DNA of 64,000 bases from the NCBI GenBank assembly GCA_016716475.1, contig JADJWG010000002.1:620001-684000 (forward strand). The letters run 5' to 3'. The first letter of the stretch is position 1, and each line of letters begins with the position of its first letter. The translations under genes and the position numbers were made by a program. The DNA is from Phycisphaerales bacterium (GTDB lineage: Bacteria; Planctomycetota; Phycisphaerae; UBA1845; Fen-1342). A model generated the notes under the pieces. It did no database searches and had not been told where the DNA came from. It saw only the letters and a list, made by a program, of their open reading frames with translations. Positions 53,648-61,991 of this stretch are shown here, piece after piece.

Positions 53648-54283
53648 ATGTCCCTACTCGAAAAGATCGCGAAGGCCGTCCTTGATGGCGACGAGGATGC
53701 TGTACCCGGTCTCGTCCGGCAAGCCGTCCAGGAGGGCAGCGCCCCGAACGACGTTCTCCAACAGGGCCTGCTCAAAGGCATGGCAGAAGTCGGCCGCCTC
53801 TTTCGCGACGGTGAGTATTTTGTTCCCGAAGTACTGATTTCGGCTGAGACCCTGAAGGCGGGCACGGCCGTCCTGAAGCCGCTGCTTGTTGCGGCGGGTA
53901 TCAAGCCGGAGTTCACTGCGATCGTGGGGACCGTCAAGGGCGATCTGCACGACATTGGCAAGAACCTGGTATCCACCATGCTCGAAGGCGTCGGTTTCGA
54001 GGTGATCGACATCGGTGTCGACGTGCCGGCCGAGCGGTTCGTGAGTGCCTGTCGCGAGCACAAGGCCCATATCGTTGCGATCAGCGCGTTGTTGACCACG
54101 ACGATGCCGGCGATGGAAGAGGCCGTGAAGGCCCTGCGCGCTGCCAATTTGCAACCGACCCCCATGGTTCTCGTCGGTGGCGCCCCAATCACGCAGGACT
54201 ACGCCGACAAGATCGGTGCGAACGGCTACGGCAAGGACGCCGCGACCGGTGCCGAACTGGCACGCAAGCTGGTCTCTCGATAG
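53648..54283 (+). CDS. mtaC: Corrinoid (B12-binding) methyltransferase protein, MtaC-like
   Basis: 211 residues with the standard two-part layout: an N-terminal helical cap domain (about 1-88) and a C-terminal Rossmann domain with the cobalamin motif 'VKGDLHDIGKNLV' (Asp99, His101, Gly104; His101 is the lower axial ligand). The 'ALLTTTMPAMEEAVKAL' and 'VLVGGAPITQDYADKIGANG' segments complete the B12 site. The protein shuttles a methyl group between two methyltransferases. Its subtype (methanol or methylamine) is not fixed by sequence; the call rests on the divergent mtaB. TGGAG lies seven bases before the ATG at 53648, so this start beats the in-frame ATG at 53627. Confidence 0.93.
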   Translation: MSLLEKIAKAVLDGDEDAVPGLVRQAVQEGSAPNDVLQQGLLKGMAEVGRLFRDGEYFVPEVLISAETLKAGTAVLKPLLVAAGIKPEFTAIVGTVKGDLHDIGKNLVSTMLEGVGFEVIDIGVDVPAERFVSACREHKAHIVAISALLTTTMPAMEEAVKALRAANLQPTPMVLVGGAPITQDYADKIGANGYGKDAATGAELARKLVSR

Positions 54284-54371
54284 GCCTGAAGCGCTGCCGC
54301 CTGGCCCCCCGCCCGCCCCACCCACCCTCTGCGAGTGGGGGGGAGTGTTGCCGTGCGGCTTCGGAGTTGCC

Positions 54372-55496
54372 ATGCCCGCTACGCTGACTTCGTGTGAGCG
54401 AGTTGCGCGGATGCTCGCCCGGCAGCCGCACGACCGCGTACCCATGTTCGACTGGTACTGGGCCGAGGCGGAACAGACCTACGTCACCGCGCTCAACGAT
54501 CCACGACTGGCCTGCGGCATTCACGCCTCCCGGCCGGACAACTACGACCGGCTCACCCTGTGGGAGTATTTCGACTTCGACCTGATGCAGGTGGGCTGGC
54601 CGGACCAGCGCCTGCGCATGGTGCCGCCCGAAGTGCTGGAGGAGAGCGAGGAGTGGATTCTGCAGCGCGACGGCAACGAAGCCGTGATGCGCTGGTGGAA
54701 GCACAAGATGGGTACGCCGGAGCACGTCAGCTTCGGCATCGACACGCCGGACAAGTGGCGGAAGGTCAAGCCGCTCCTGCAGGCAGCGCGCAACCGTGTG
54801 CGGTGGGAGGAGTTCTGGCCGCGCTACCAACGCGCGAAGGCCGCGGGCAAGTTTATCTGCTTTGCCGGGGTGGAGGTAATCGAGTCGGTTAAAGACGTGC
54901 TTGGGCACGAGACCATGCTCAAAGGGATGCTGAAATGGCCGGAGTGGATCCAGGACGTCTTTGAGACCTACACACAATTCGAGATCGACATGTTCCGGCT
55001 GCTGGAGGCCGAGGGCATGGTGTGCGACGGGGCGTTCATCTACGGTGACACGGCCTACAAGAACGGGCCGTTCATGAGTCCCCGGCACTACCGGCAGTTC
55101 TCGAAGCCGAGCCACACGCGGTTCTTTGCAGAGTTCAAGCAGCGCGGCATGCCTGTGATTTTCCACTCGGACGGTGACATTCGGCTGCTCCTGAATGACC
55201 TGATCGAAGCCGGCGTGGATGCGATCAATCCGCTCGAATCGCGCGCAAGCATGGATGTGCGCGAGTTGGCGCCCCAGTACGGTCAGCGGCTCGGTTTCGT
55301 GGGCAACATCGACGTCACGGTACTGGCCACGAACGACCGGGAGCAGATCCGGGCCGAACTGCACAGCAAGATGAAGGCCGGGATGGAGCAGCGTGCTTAC
55401 ATGTACCACTCCGACCATTCGATCCCGCCGGGGGTGACCCTGGATACCTACCGATGGCTGCTCGACGAAGTGCGGCGGGTGGGGGTATACGCGTAA
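54372..55496 (+). CDS. Uroporphyrinogen decarboxylase-family protein (methyltransferase-like)
   Basis: 374 residues with the UroD/MtaA TIM-barrel pattern ('FICFAGVEVIESVKDVLGHE', 'EGMVCDGAFIYGDTAYKNGP', 'DAINPLESRASMDVRELAPQ', 'LGFVGNIDV'). In MtaA/MtbA, a zinc site H-x-C ... C binds the thiol acceptor. Here the first motif reads 'FHSDGD' (His265, Asp267) and the later Cys is absent, so coenzyme M-type thiol transfer is unlikely. It starts 89 bases after mtaC and shares its orientation, which suggests that it passes the methyl group to another acceptor or handles another methyl donor. True haem-pathway UroD activity is improbable given the cluster. CGGAG precedes the ATG. Confidence 0.85.
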   Translation: MPATLTSCERVARMLARQPHDRVPMFDWYWAEAEQTYVTALNDPRLACGIHASRPDNYDRLTLWEYFDFDLMQVGWPDQRLRMVPPEVLEESEEWILQRDGNEAVMRWWKHKMGTPEHVSFGIDTPDKWRKVKPLLQAARNRVRWEEFWPRYQRAKAAGKFICFAGVEVIESVKDVLGHETMLKGMLKWPEWIQDVFETYTQFEIDMFRLLEAEGMVCDGAFIYGDTAYKNGPFMSPRHYRQFSKPSHTRFFAEFKQRGMPVIFHSDGDIRLLLNDLIEAGVDAINPLESRASMDVRELAPQYGQRLGFVGNIDVTVLATNDREQIRAELHSKMKAGMEQRAYMYHSDHSIPPGVTLDTYRWLLDEVRRVGVYA

Positions 55497-55633
55497 GCGG
55501 CTGAAGGGAGCACCGCAGGGGGCACGCGGTTGCGGCGGGGTCATCCTGGGGTATCGTGGGCCTGTCGGCGGCGGGGCTGCGACCGCCGGCCGCGGTTGGC
55601 GTACTTGTCTTGCGCGGGCGCGGGAGCATCACC

Positions 55634-56782
55634 ATGGATGCGGTCGTAGCGCTGGTGGATGACCTGCTCGAACGGGCGTTTCGCGCCGGTGCGAGCGATG
55701 TGCACTTCGAGCCGCAGCCGGCGGCGAGCGCCAGTGCACTGCGTGTCCGCTTTCGGGTGGATGCGCTGCTGCACGAAGTCGAGTTGCTGCCGCCTGCGAT
55801 CACACCGAACGTCATCGCCCGCTTGAAGGTGCTCGCAGGGCTGCTTACCTATCGCGTTGATGTGCCGCAGGAGGGAGCCATTCCCGCCGGGGCGCAGTGT
55901 CCGGGCGATGTCCGTGTGGCGACTTTTCCGACGTTGCACGGTGAGCGTGTCGTGCTGCGGCTGCTGCCGGCTGCGATGGAAATACGGGGCCTGGACGAGT
56001 TGGGCCATGCGCCGGAACTCGTGGTGCGGCTCCGCGCGCTGCTCGAACTGCCGCAGGGGTTGCTGATCGTTTGCGGACCGGCGGGTAGCGGAAAGAGCAC
56101 GACTCTGCACGCACTGTTGGCTCATCTTTCGCAGGTGCGCCAAGGGGCGAGCATCCTGACGCTGGAAGACCCCGTCGAGATTCGGCACGCGGGCATTACG
56201 CAGATCGAAGTGGTACCGCACCGCGGCCTCACCTATGCCACGGCGCTGCGGAGTCTGCTGAGGCAGGATCCGGAGATCCTGATGGTTGGCGAAGTACGCG
56301 ATGCGGAAACCGCCCACCTCGTGATCGACGCGGCGCTCACCGGCCACCTGTTGCTGACCACGCTGCACAGCGGATCGCCGGCCGAGGCACTGACGCGGCT
56401 ACGCGAGATGGGCGTAGCTCCCTACCAGTTGACGAGCACGGTCGCGGCAGTGCTTTCCCAGCGGCTGCTGCGCACGGTGTGCCGGACCTGTGGCGGCACG
56501 GGGGTGACGGAGCGGGATAACGGACGTTGTACGGGGTGTCTCGGTTCATGCTACGCGGGGCGGATGGCGATCGGCGAGCTGGCCGAGGTCACATCCGACG
56601 TGCGGTCGGCCTTGCTCGCCGGCGGTGATGCGGAGATGCTCGCGACCGCTTTTGCGACGGCGCCGTCGTTGCGCGGGGACGCGGGGCGGTTGTTGCAGAT
56701 GGGGCGCACCACGAAGGTGGAGGTGGAGCGCGTGCTTGGGGTGCTGAAGGGCCGAGCCGTGGAGCCCGACGGATGTGCGTGA
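55634..56782 (+). CDS. Type II secretion / type IV pilus assembly ATPase (GspE/PilB-like, short form)
   Basis: 382 residues. Walker A 'GPAGSGKST' (148-156), Asp box 'ILTLEDPVE' (174-182), Walker B 'EILMVGEVRD' (214-223) and His box 'LTTLHS' (241-246) are complete, and a tetracysteine zinc motif (Cys283, Cys286, Cys299, Cys302) is present as in GspE and PilB. The protein lacks the large N-terminal domain that binds GspL/PilM, so it is shorter than the usual 500-570 residues. The ATG at 55634 has GGGAG eight bases upstream. It begins an operon with two GspF-like proteins and three pseudopilin-like proteins. Confidence 0.92.
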   Translation: MDAVVALVDDLLERAFRAGASDVHFEPQPAASASALRVRFRVDALLHEVELLPPAITPNVIARLKVLAGLLTYRVDVPQEGAIPAGAQCPGDVRVATFPTLHGERVVLRLLPAAMEIRGLDELGHAPELVVRLRALLELPQGLLIVCGPAGSGKSTTLHALLAHLSQVRQGASILTLEDPVEIRHAGITQIEVVPHRGLTYATALRSLLRQDPEILMVGEVRDAETAHLVIDAALTGHLLLTTLHSGSPAEALTRLREMGVAPYQLTSTVAAVLSQRLLRTVCRTCGGTGVTERDNGRCTGCLGSCYAGRMAIGELAEVTSDVRSALLAGGDAEMLATAFATAPSLRGDAGRLLQMGRTTKVEVERVLGVLKGRAVEPDGCA

Positions 56783-56913
56783 ACCCAAGGGCATGGCTCG
56801 CGATCCTGCCAGAGCGGAATTGTTTCCTCCCGTTGCGACGCCCCCATCCCCCCGCCGTAGTTGATTGTTGAGCACTCCCGCGCAGCGGCGCGACGTGGAA
56901 AATTGAGGTACGC

Positions 56914-58122
56914 ATGCCACACTTCGACTACGAGGGACGGTTTTCGGCCGGTGGTGGTCTGACGGGCACCATTGAAGCGAACTCTCCGGCCGAGGCGACC
57001 GCAACGCTTGAACGCCTGGGTGTGCAGGTCCACACCGTCCGGCCCACGCGGGGCGCGGCGTATTTCATGCCGCTCACGCTGGATGAGTTCACCTTCTTCA
57101 ACGAGCAGCTCTCGGTGCTGACGCGCGCCGGCGTGCCGTTGGACGAGGGGCTGCGCCAACTCGCGCAGGATGTCGGTTCGCGCCGGCTGCGCCGGCTGTT
57201 TGTCGACCTGGCGGATGAGTTGCACGCGGGCACATCGCTCGAAACGGCGCTGGAGAAACACCGGCGACGATTTCCACCTGGGTACGGCGCGGTGGTCAGT
57301 GCAGGGGTGCAGACGGGGGATGTTTCAGGCGTACTCTACAGTGTGATCGCGGCGAGCCGTCGCACAACGGCCTTCCGACAGTCACTCACGGCGGCGCTGG
57401 CGTATCCACTGACTGTACTGCTGTTGACATGGGCGGTTCTCAGCTTCGTGATGCGCACGGTGCTGCCGCAGCTCGAGGGGGCTTTCCGTGACATGGTCGA
57501 ATCAGGAATTGGGCGGGGCGTATCTGTGTACCAGGAGGTCGTGTTTTCAATCGCGCGCATGTGGTCGGCTGTCGATCTCACACTCGCCCTCATGTTGGCA
57601 TTGGTGGTACTGGTCGTGATCCTGCTGGCGCTACGGCCGTTGGTGCACGTTCGCGACGCTGTGCTGCGCAGCGTTCCGGGCATCCGCGGCATGTACCGGA
57701 ACAGTGCGCTCGCACGTTTTACGCATGTTGGGGCACTCGCGGCCCTGCGTACGGCACCGCTGCCCGATCTGCTTCGTACGGCTGGCGCGGCCTGCGGCAG
57801 CAGCGCGCTGCGAGGTGCGGCCGAACGGCTGGCCGGCCAACTGGAGCAGGGTATCGACCTCTCCACAGCGGCGGAGCGCGAGTCGGCGTTACCACCGACC
57901 TGGGTGATGGCGGTGCGCGTGGCGGGTCCGCGGGGTGATCTGCCCGGCGTGCTGGCGGATCTGGCGCGGTACTACGAAGAGTCGGCCGAGCGGGCCGCGC
58001 AGTTACTGCGGATCGTGCTTGCACCGTTGATCTTCGGGGTTGCGATCGTCGCGCTCCTCGGCGTGGCGGGTGTCATCCTGACGGTGGTCGCCGAGCTGCT
58101 CCGCGGCCTGACCTGGTTCTGA
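56914..58122 (+). CDS. GspF/PilC-like inner-membrane platform protein
   Basis: 402 residues with the duplicated T2SSF domain: first copy after residue 65 ('FFNEQLSVLTRAGVPLDEGL', 'GTSLETALEKHRRRFPPGYG'), a membrane helix, the second copy ('ALAALRTAPLPDLLRTAGAA', 'GIDLSTAAERESALPPTWVM') and a final membrane helix pair. It anchors the ATPase and pseudopilus at the inner membrane. It lies 131 bases after the ATPase gene; the second GspF-like gene starts 11 bases after its stop. Confidence 0.92.
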   Translation: MPHFDYEGRFSAGGGLTGTIEANSPAEATATLERLGVQVHTVRPTRGAAYFMPLTLDEFTFFNEQLSVLTRAGVPLDEGLRQLAQDVGSRRLRRLFVDLADELHAGTSLETALEKHRRRFPPGYGAVVSAGVQTGDVSGVLYSVIAASRRTTAFRQSLTAALAYPLTVLLLTWAVLSFVMRTVLPQLEGAFRDMVESGIGRGVSVYQEVVFSIARMWSAVDLTLALMLALVVLVVILLALRPLVHVRDAVLRSVPGIRGMYRNSALARFTHVGALAALRTAPLPDLLRTAGAACGSSALRGAAERLAGQLEQGIDLSTAAERESALPPTWVMAVRVAGPRGDLPGVLADLARYYEESAERAAQLLRIVLAPLIFGVAIVALLGVAGVILTVVAELLRGLTWF

Positions 58123-58133
58123 GAGGCATCTTG

Positions 58134-59279
58134 ATGGGAACGGTAATCGCCTACTTACTGATGGCGGCCGTCGTGGTCTTGATCGCACTCGCGTATGTTT
58201 CGGCACAGGCGAACGCGCGCCTGCGCCGTGTGCGCTCGACGGAAGTGCTCGAGCTGCTGGCCATTGTTGTAGGTCGTAATCTGCCCTTGGAACGGTCACT
58301 GGGGGTGCGGTCGAACGCGGGCGACGCGCAGGGTTGCTATGCCCGTTTACAACGCAGTCTCGAGGCCGGAACAACGCTTTCCTACGCGCTCCAGCGCGGG
58401 CGTTTCGGGGTGGAGTCGAGCGTCCTGAACGCACTGCAAGCCGCGGAGCGCGCCGGATCATTGCGAACCGTCCTGCCGGCGCTGGCCCGTGATGCCCGTT
58501 GCGATCTGCGGGCGCGCATTCAGGGGCGAGCCCTGCCGTTGTGGTACCCGATCCTGATGCTTGCCGTGCTGACGGCGGCGCTGACGTACACATTTGTTTT
58601 CGTCATGCCTAAGCTGGCGGAAATTGGTGCGGATTTCGGTATTGCAATGCCGACCATCACTCAGCGGGTGACCGAGATTGTTGGGTGGTTGCTGGGGGTC
58701 GCTCCGCTCGTCATGGGCCTGGTGCTTCTGCTGGTCGCGGGGGAAGTGGTGGTACGCCTCGTGCGTCAGAAGCTGCGTAGGTACATGCCGACGCCGACGG
58801 ACCTGTTGCGATACGGTCTTGGCCCCCTGCGCAGGATTGCGCTTCCGGGGCGGTACGCGACGTTGGCGCGGCAACTGACCGTGCTGCATGCCGGTTTGCG
58901 GGCGGGACACACGCTCGATGCCGCCGCCAAGCAGGCCGCTGCCGTAGACGCCTACGGCCGGCAGGGTGCCGTCATGGCAGTCTGGGCGGAGCGTCTGCGG
59001 CAGGGCGTGCCGCCGCGAAGTGCCGCGTCCGCAGCAGGTTTACCGGCGTCCTTCGTGCGGGTGCTGGTCCAGGCGGAACAAGGCGGTGATCTGGAGAGTG
59101 GGCTGGAGTGGTTGCAGGGGTACTACCAACGGCTCAGCGTTCACTGGCGGCAGGTAATCGCGGGCGTGCTGTCGCCCGTGCTGGTGGTTGCGTGTGCGCT
59201 GCTGGTGGCGGCCTGCGCGCTGGCGTTGTTCATGCCGCTGATTGCGCTGCTGGAGGCCACCGTGGAGAGTGTGCAATGA
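58134..59279 (+). CDS. Second GspF-like membrane protein
   Basis: 381 residues. It is also built of two T2SSF-type halves with several membrane helices ('LPLWYPILMLAVLTAALTYT', 'VVACALLVAACALALFMPLI') and the typical 'GLRAGHTLDAAAKQAA' and 'FVRVLVQAEQGGDLESGLEW' segments, but is shorter at the N-terminus and more diverged than the preceding gene. Two different platform proteins in one operon suggest a heteromeric platform. The ATG at 58134 follows GAGAGG by seven bases. Its stop overlaps the next start (ATGA). Confidence 0.88.
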   Translation: MGTVIAYLLMAAVVVLIALAYVSAQANARLRRVRSTEVLELLAIVVGRNLPLERSLGVRSNAGDAQGCYARLQRSLEAGTTLSYALQRGRFGVESSVLNALQAAERAGSLRTVLPALARDARCDLRARIQGRALPLWYPILMLAVLTAALTYTFVFVMPKLAEIGADFGIAMPTITQRVTEIVGWLLGVAPLVMGLVLLLVAGEVVVRLVRQKLRRYMPTPTDLLRYGLGPLRRIALPGRYATLARQLTVLHAGLRAGHTLDAAAKQAAAVDAYGRQGAVMAVWAERLRQGVPPRSAASAAGLPASFVRVLVQAEQGGDLESGLEWLQGYYQRLSVHWRQVIAGVLSPVLVVACALLVAACALALFMPLIALLEATVESVQ

Positions 59280-59686
59280 GCGCTGTGGTCAAACACGGCC
59301 AGGCGGGGCGTGGTGCGCGTGGCTTCATGATGGCTGAGATGTTCGTGACGATCGGCATCTGCCTTTTGCTGATCATACTCGCCACGACTGCTGTGCTGAG
59401 CTACCGCCAGGCGCGGCAGTTGACCGATGCTCAGCGCCTGCTGCGGGCGCTGGCGGAGACGGAACTCGTACGTATCCGGTGTGGGGGCGAACTGCCGGCT
59501 GCGGAGCGCATGGTGCAGGAGGTGGGATTGGGGTCCATCACGCTGCGCCGCGTCGAACAGCCCGGCGCAGGTCCGTGGCAGGGGTGCCGACGGGTCGAAA
59601 TTACGGCCACGATGGCACGGGGTGAACGTCTGCTGGCGCGCGTGACGTCGGCCGTCTACATAGCCGACTCGGAGGACCGACCATGA
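59276..59686 (+). CDS. Pseudopilin-like protein with prepilin signal
   Basis: 136 residues. The prepilin peptidase motif is clear: Gly16 | Phe17-Met-Met-Ala-Glu21, followed by the hydrophobic helix ('MFVTIGICLLLIILATTAVL'). Glu at position +5 is as expected for major and minor pseudopilins. The remainder is short and resembles GspI/GspH-type minor pseudopilins. It overlaps both neighbours by four bases (ATGA), indicating translational coupling. No prepilin peptidase gene lies in the window. Confidence 0.88.
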   Translation: MSAVVKHGQAGRGARGFMMAEMFVTIGICLLLIILATTAVLSYRQARQLTDAQRLLRALAETELVRIRCGGELPAAERMVQEVGLGSITLRRVEQPGAGPWQGCRRVEITATMARGERLLARVTSAVYIADSEDRP

Positions 59687-60186
59687 ACCATCATCGTGGC
59701 CACACGCGTGGTGGGTTCCTGTTTGTCGAGGCGATCGCGATGGTCGCGATGGGATTGCTCCTGGTGGCGGTGCTGGGGCGTGCGACCCTGGCGCTCGTGC
59801 AAATGGAACGGAGCGCGCGCGAACATTCCACCCGCATCAGCGTCACGACGCACTTGGCGGAACGGCTGCACCGCGATCTCTGGCAGGCGGCGGACGCGCG
59901 GTTCGCCGACGACCGCCTGGACATCAACACCGGGGCTCCTGATTCACCCGCGGTGCGGTACGAGTTCACGCCCGATGCCGTGCGGCGCCTGGTCGCGGGG
60001 GAAGAGCGTGGGATCTGGCAGGCGAAGAACCTCAGCTTCGCGTGGGATTCAGAATCGGGATCTGCGGGCACCGTGTTGGTCCTGCATGTGGTAACGGTAG
60101 CGCGGCCGGGTCGCGATCCGGTCCCGGCGCGCGTGGTGCCGCTCGCATTCGCATTGCCGACGCGCACCGCGGAGGTGCTGCCATGA
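59683..60186 (+). CDS. Pseudopilin-like protein, GspJ-type
   Basis: 167 residues with a prepilin signal Gly11 | Phe12-Leu-Phe-Val-Glu16 and a hydrophobic helix ('AIAMVAMGLLLVAVLG'). The rest ('HLAERLHRDLWQAADARFAD', 'VRYEFTPDAVRRLVAGEERG') fits the GspJ pattern. Overlaps the preceding and following genes by four bases each. Confidence 0.86.
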   Translation: MNHHRGHTRGGFLFVEAIAMVAMGLLLVAVLGRATLALVQMERSAREHSTRISVTTHLAERLHRDLWQAADARFADDRLDINTGAPDSPAVRYEFTPDAVRRLVAGEERGIWQAKNLSFAWDSESGSAGTVLVLHVVTVARPGRDPVPARVVPLAFALPTRTAEVLP

Positions 60187-60596
60187 GCCGGAGTTCTCAG
60201 CGCCGCGGCATCGCCGTGGTGCCCGTGATTACGTTCATGGTGATGATTATGCTGGCGGTCGCGGTGCTCGCGCGCCATACGCTGCACTTGTCGAGCGTGG
60301 AGCGGCAGGCGGATGAGGTCACCTGGCTGTGGCGGGCGGCGGAGAGCGCGCGCAGTTGGACGGAGGTTCGGCGGGGGGATTGGCACTCGCAGGAATTACC
60401 GCTCATCGAACTGCTGCCGTCTCACTATACCGGCAAGCTGCGGCTTGAACGGGTCGTGCAGGCCGATGGCGCGATCCTGATCCGGTGCGAAGTCGCCCTT
60501 CAACGCGGGAGCCGGAGCATTCAGCGAGTGTTCGAATGGAGCCGGGGGTGGGGCCCGGCCATGGTCTGTGTTGAAGGGGAGAGTCTGGTGCGCTGA
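60183..60596 (+). CDS. Pseudopilin-like protein, GspK/PilX-type
   Basis: 137 residues. After a basic leader and Arg-Arg-Gly there is a hydrophobic helix ('ITFMVMIMLAVAVLA') but no Glu at +5 (Pro is there), a known trait of GspK-type tip pseudopilins. The body ('WLWRAAESARSWTEVRRGDW') also recalls GspK, though the protein is much shorter than the usual 300 residues. It ends the operon and is convergent with the ClpN gene, 27 bases away. Confidence 0.8.
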   Translation: MSRSSQRRGIAVVPVITFMVMIMLAVAVLARHTLHLSSVERQADEVTWLWRAAESARSWTEVRRGDWHSQELPLIELLPSHYTGKLRLERVVQADGAILIRCEVALQRGSRSIQRVFEWSRGWGPAMVCVEGESLVR

Positions 60597-60623
60597 GGGG
60601 GGCTCCCGCCGCCCGCTGGGCCG

Positions 60624-61076
60624 CTACTCGGTTGCCGCGGAGAAGTGCCGGAGAATTTCTTCGCGGCAGCGTTTCACGGTGATGCCGAGGGCGCTGAGGG
60701 TGCGCTGCGCCGTACTTTCCTGGTCATGGAACAGGCCCAGCAGCAGGTGTTCGGCGCCGATCTCGCGTGAATCAAGCTGGTCGGCGATCTCCATCGCGCG
60801 CTCGATGACATTGCGATAGTGTGGGCTGCCCGGCAGGCGGCCAAAGACCCAGGTGTCCTCCTTGGCACGCTGGTAGAGGTCTTCGATCGTAGCACGCAGG
60901 CGGGGTTCGTCGGCGCCGAGTTTACGCAGCACCAGCGCTGCGGCGTTGTCGCCGTGACGAACGAGCGCGATCAGCAGGTGTTCCGTGCCGACATACTCGA
61001 GCTCATACTCGTGTGCAATTTCGTTGGCGAGCGCAATGACCGCTCGGGCCCGCTCATCTAGGCGGCGCATCGGCAT
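60624..61076 (-). CDS. Stand-alone Clp N-terminal (ClpN/Clp-repeat) domain protein
   Basis: 150 residues consisting only of the double Clp repeat that heads ClpA/ClpC: 'RAVIALANEIAHEYELEYVG' with 'TEHLLIALVRHGDNAAALVL' in the first half, and 'VIERAMEIADQLDSREIGAE' with 'HLLLGLFHDQESTAQRTL' in the second. No AAA+ module follows. Such proteins may act as adaptors or decoys for ClpC, analogous to ClpS-like control; that role is inferred. AGGAG lies eight bases before the ATG at 61076. It is downstream of two small membrane-protein genes. Confidence 0.9.
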   Translation of the reverse strand: MPMRRLDERARAVIALANEIAHEYELEYVGTEHLLIALVRHGDNAAALVLRKLGADEPRLRATIEDLYQRAKEDTWVFGRLPGSPHYRNVIERAMEIADQLDSREIGAEHLLLGLFHDQESTAQRTLSALGITVKRCREEILRHFSAATE

Positions 61077-61118
61077 GGGTGCAACTCCTGAAATCCTCCG
61101 TTGCGCCGCAGCGCGGCG

Positions 61119-61688
61119 CTAGGAAGCGAACCACAAGTTTGAAGCCCATTTGTACACCAGCGAAAGCGCGGCGACAAGGACGGTGAAGACGAGCGTAATC
61201 TTAAGCAGTCGCAGGCGGTGGCGGAGCTCGGCATCGCGAAGCTGGGTGAGTTGCTCGTGTAACTCGAGGATCTTGCGGTCAATGCGCTGCTCGATGTGGT
61301 CGAGCTTGACATCGACCCGGGCCTCGATCTCGTCGAGCTTCGCTGCCACGTAGGTGTCGGCGGCCCCGCGCAACTGCTCTGCGACGCTGTGCAGCATGCC
61401 GACGCGCCGGCGTTTCTCCGGTGCGAGGGGGTCTTCCACAATGGCGTCGTCCTCAGGCGTGTGCGTCTCGGCTTCGCGGATACGCCCGAGCACCACAGAC
61501 GCCATGTCGCGCCCCATTTGACGGACGCCACCCAGTACCCCGCGCAGCAGGCCACGCAAGGGTTGGTCGCCCGAGTCGGAGGTCGCGGCGCGCTCCGGAT
61601 CCGGGGTTGGTGGGGGGGGTGGATCGCCGCGGGGCGGTTGCTGCGCAGGCGGACCCGGGTCGGGGATTCCGGAATTTGGATCGTTCAT
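61119..61688 (-). CDS. Coiled-coil membrane protein of unknown function
   Basis: 189 residues: a Pro-rich N-terminus (about 1-40), a basic/helical middle, a likely coiled coil ('AAKLDEIEARVDVKLDHIEQ', 'RIDRKILELHEQLTQLRDAE') and a C-terminal membrane helix ('LLKITLVFTVLVAALSLVYK'). The tail-anchored layout places the coiled coil in the cytoplasm. I recognise no family. The ATG at 61688 overlaps the stop of the upstream gene (ATGA), so translation is coupled. Confidence 0.75.
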   Translation of the reverse strand: MNDPNSGIPDPGPPAQQPPRGDPPPPPTPDPERAATSDSGDQPLRGLLRGVLGGVRQMGRDMASVVLGRIREAETHTPEDDAIVEDPLAPEKRRRVGMLHSVAEQLRGAADTYVAAKLDEIEARVDVKLDHIEQRIDRKILELHEQLTQLRDAELRHRLRLLKITLVFTVLVAALSLVYKWASNLWFAS

Positions 61689-61948
61689 TGCCACAAGTGC
61701 ATTCCATACAGCAGGAACAATACGGCCGTCCACACCAGGATCTGGAACAGCTCGCTCGCAAGGGGGCGCACACGGACCGTCAGGAGTTGGTACGACAAAT
61801 AGGCCCTCACCAGCCGCGTACGGGGGTCGTGGCCAAGGAGCAGTCGCACGCCCGGGAAGCACATCACACCCATGGTGATCGCGTAATACAGGGTGAGTGC
61901 AACAAACAGAGCTGTGCGGAAGACGGCAAAGGGGTCCAGTTCCAACAT
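61685..61948 (-). CDS. Small YggT-like membrane protein (uncertain)
   Basis: 87 residues with two hydrophobic helices ('VFRTALFVALTLYYAITMGV' and 'LFQILVWTAVLFLLYGMHLW') separated by a short basic loop. It resembles small two-helix membrane proteins such as half-length YggT, but I cannot confirm that. The ATG at 61948 begins right at the first helix; the longer frame to 62056 overlaps yggS. Position directly after yggS is suggestive, since yggS and yggT are adjacent in many genomes. Confidence 0.6.
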   Translation of the reverse strand: MLELDPFAVFRTALFVALTLYYAITMGVMCFPGVRLLLGHDPRTRLVRAYLSYQLLTVRVRPLASELFQILVWTAVLFLLYGMHLWQ

Positions 61949-61991
61949 GCGTGCAACCGCTCCGGGGCGCGCCGCCTGTTCGGGGGGCCGT

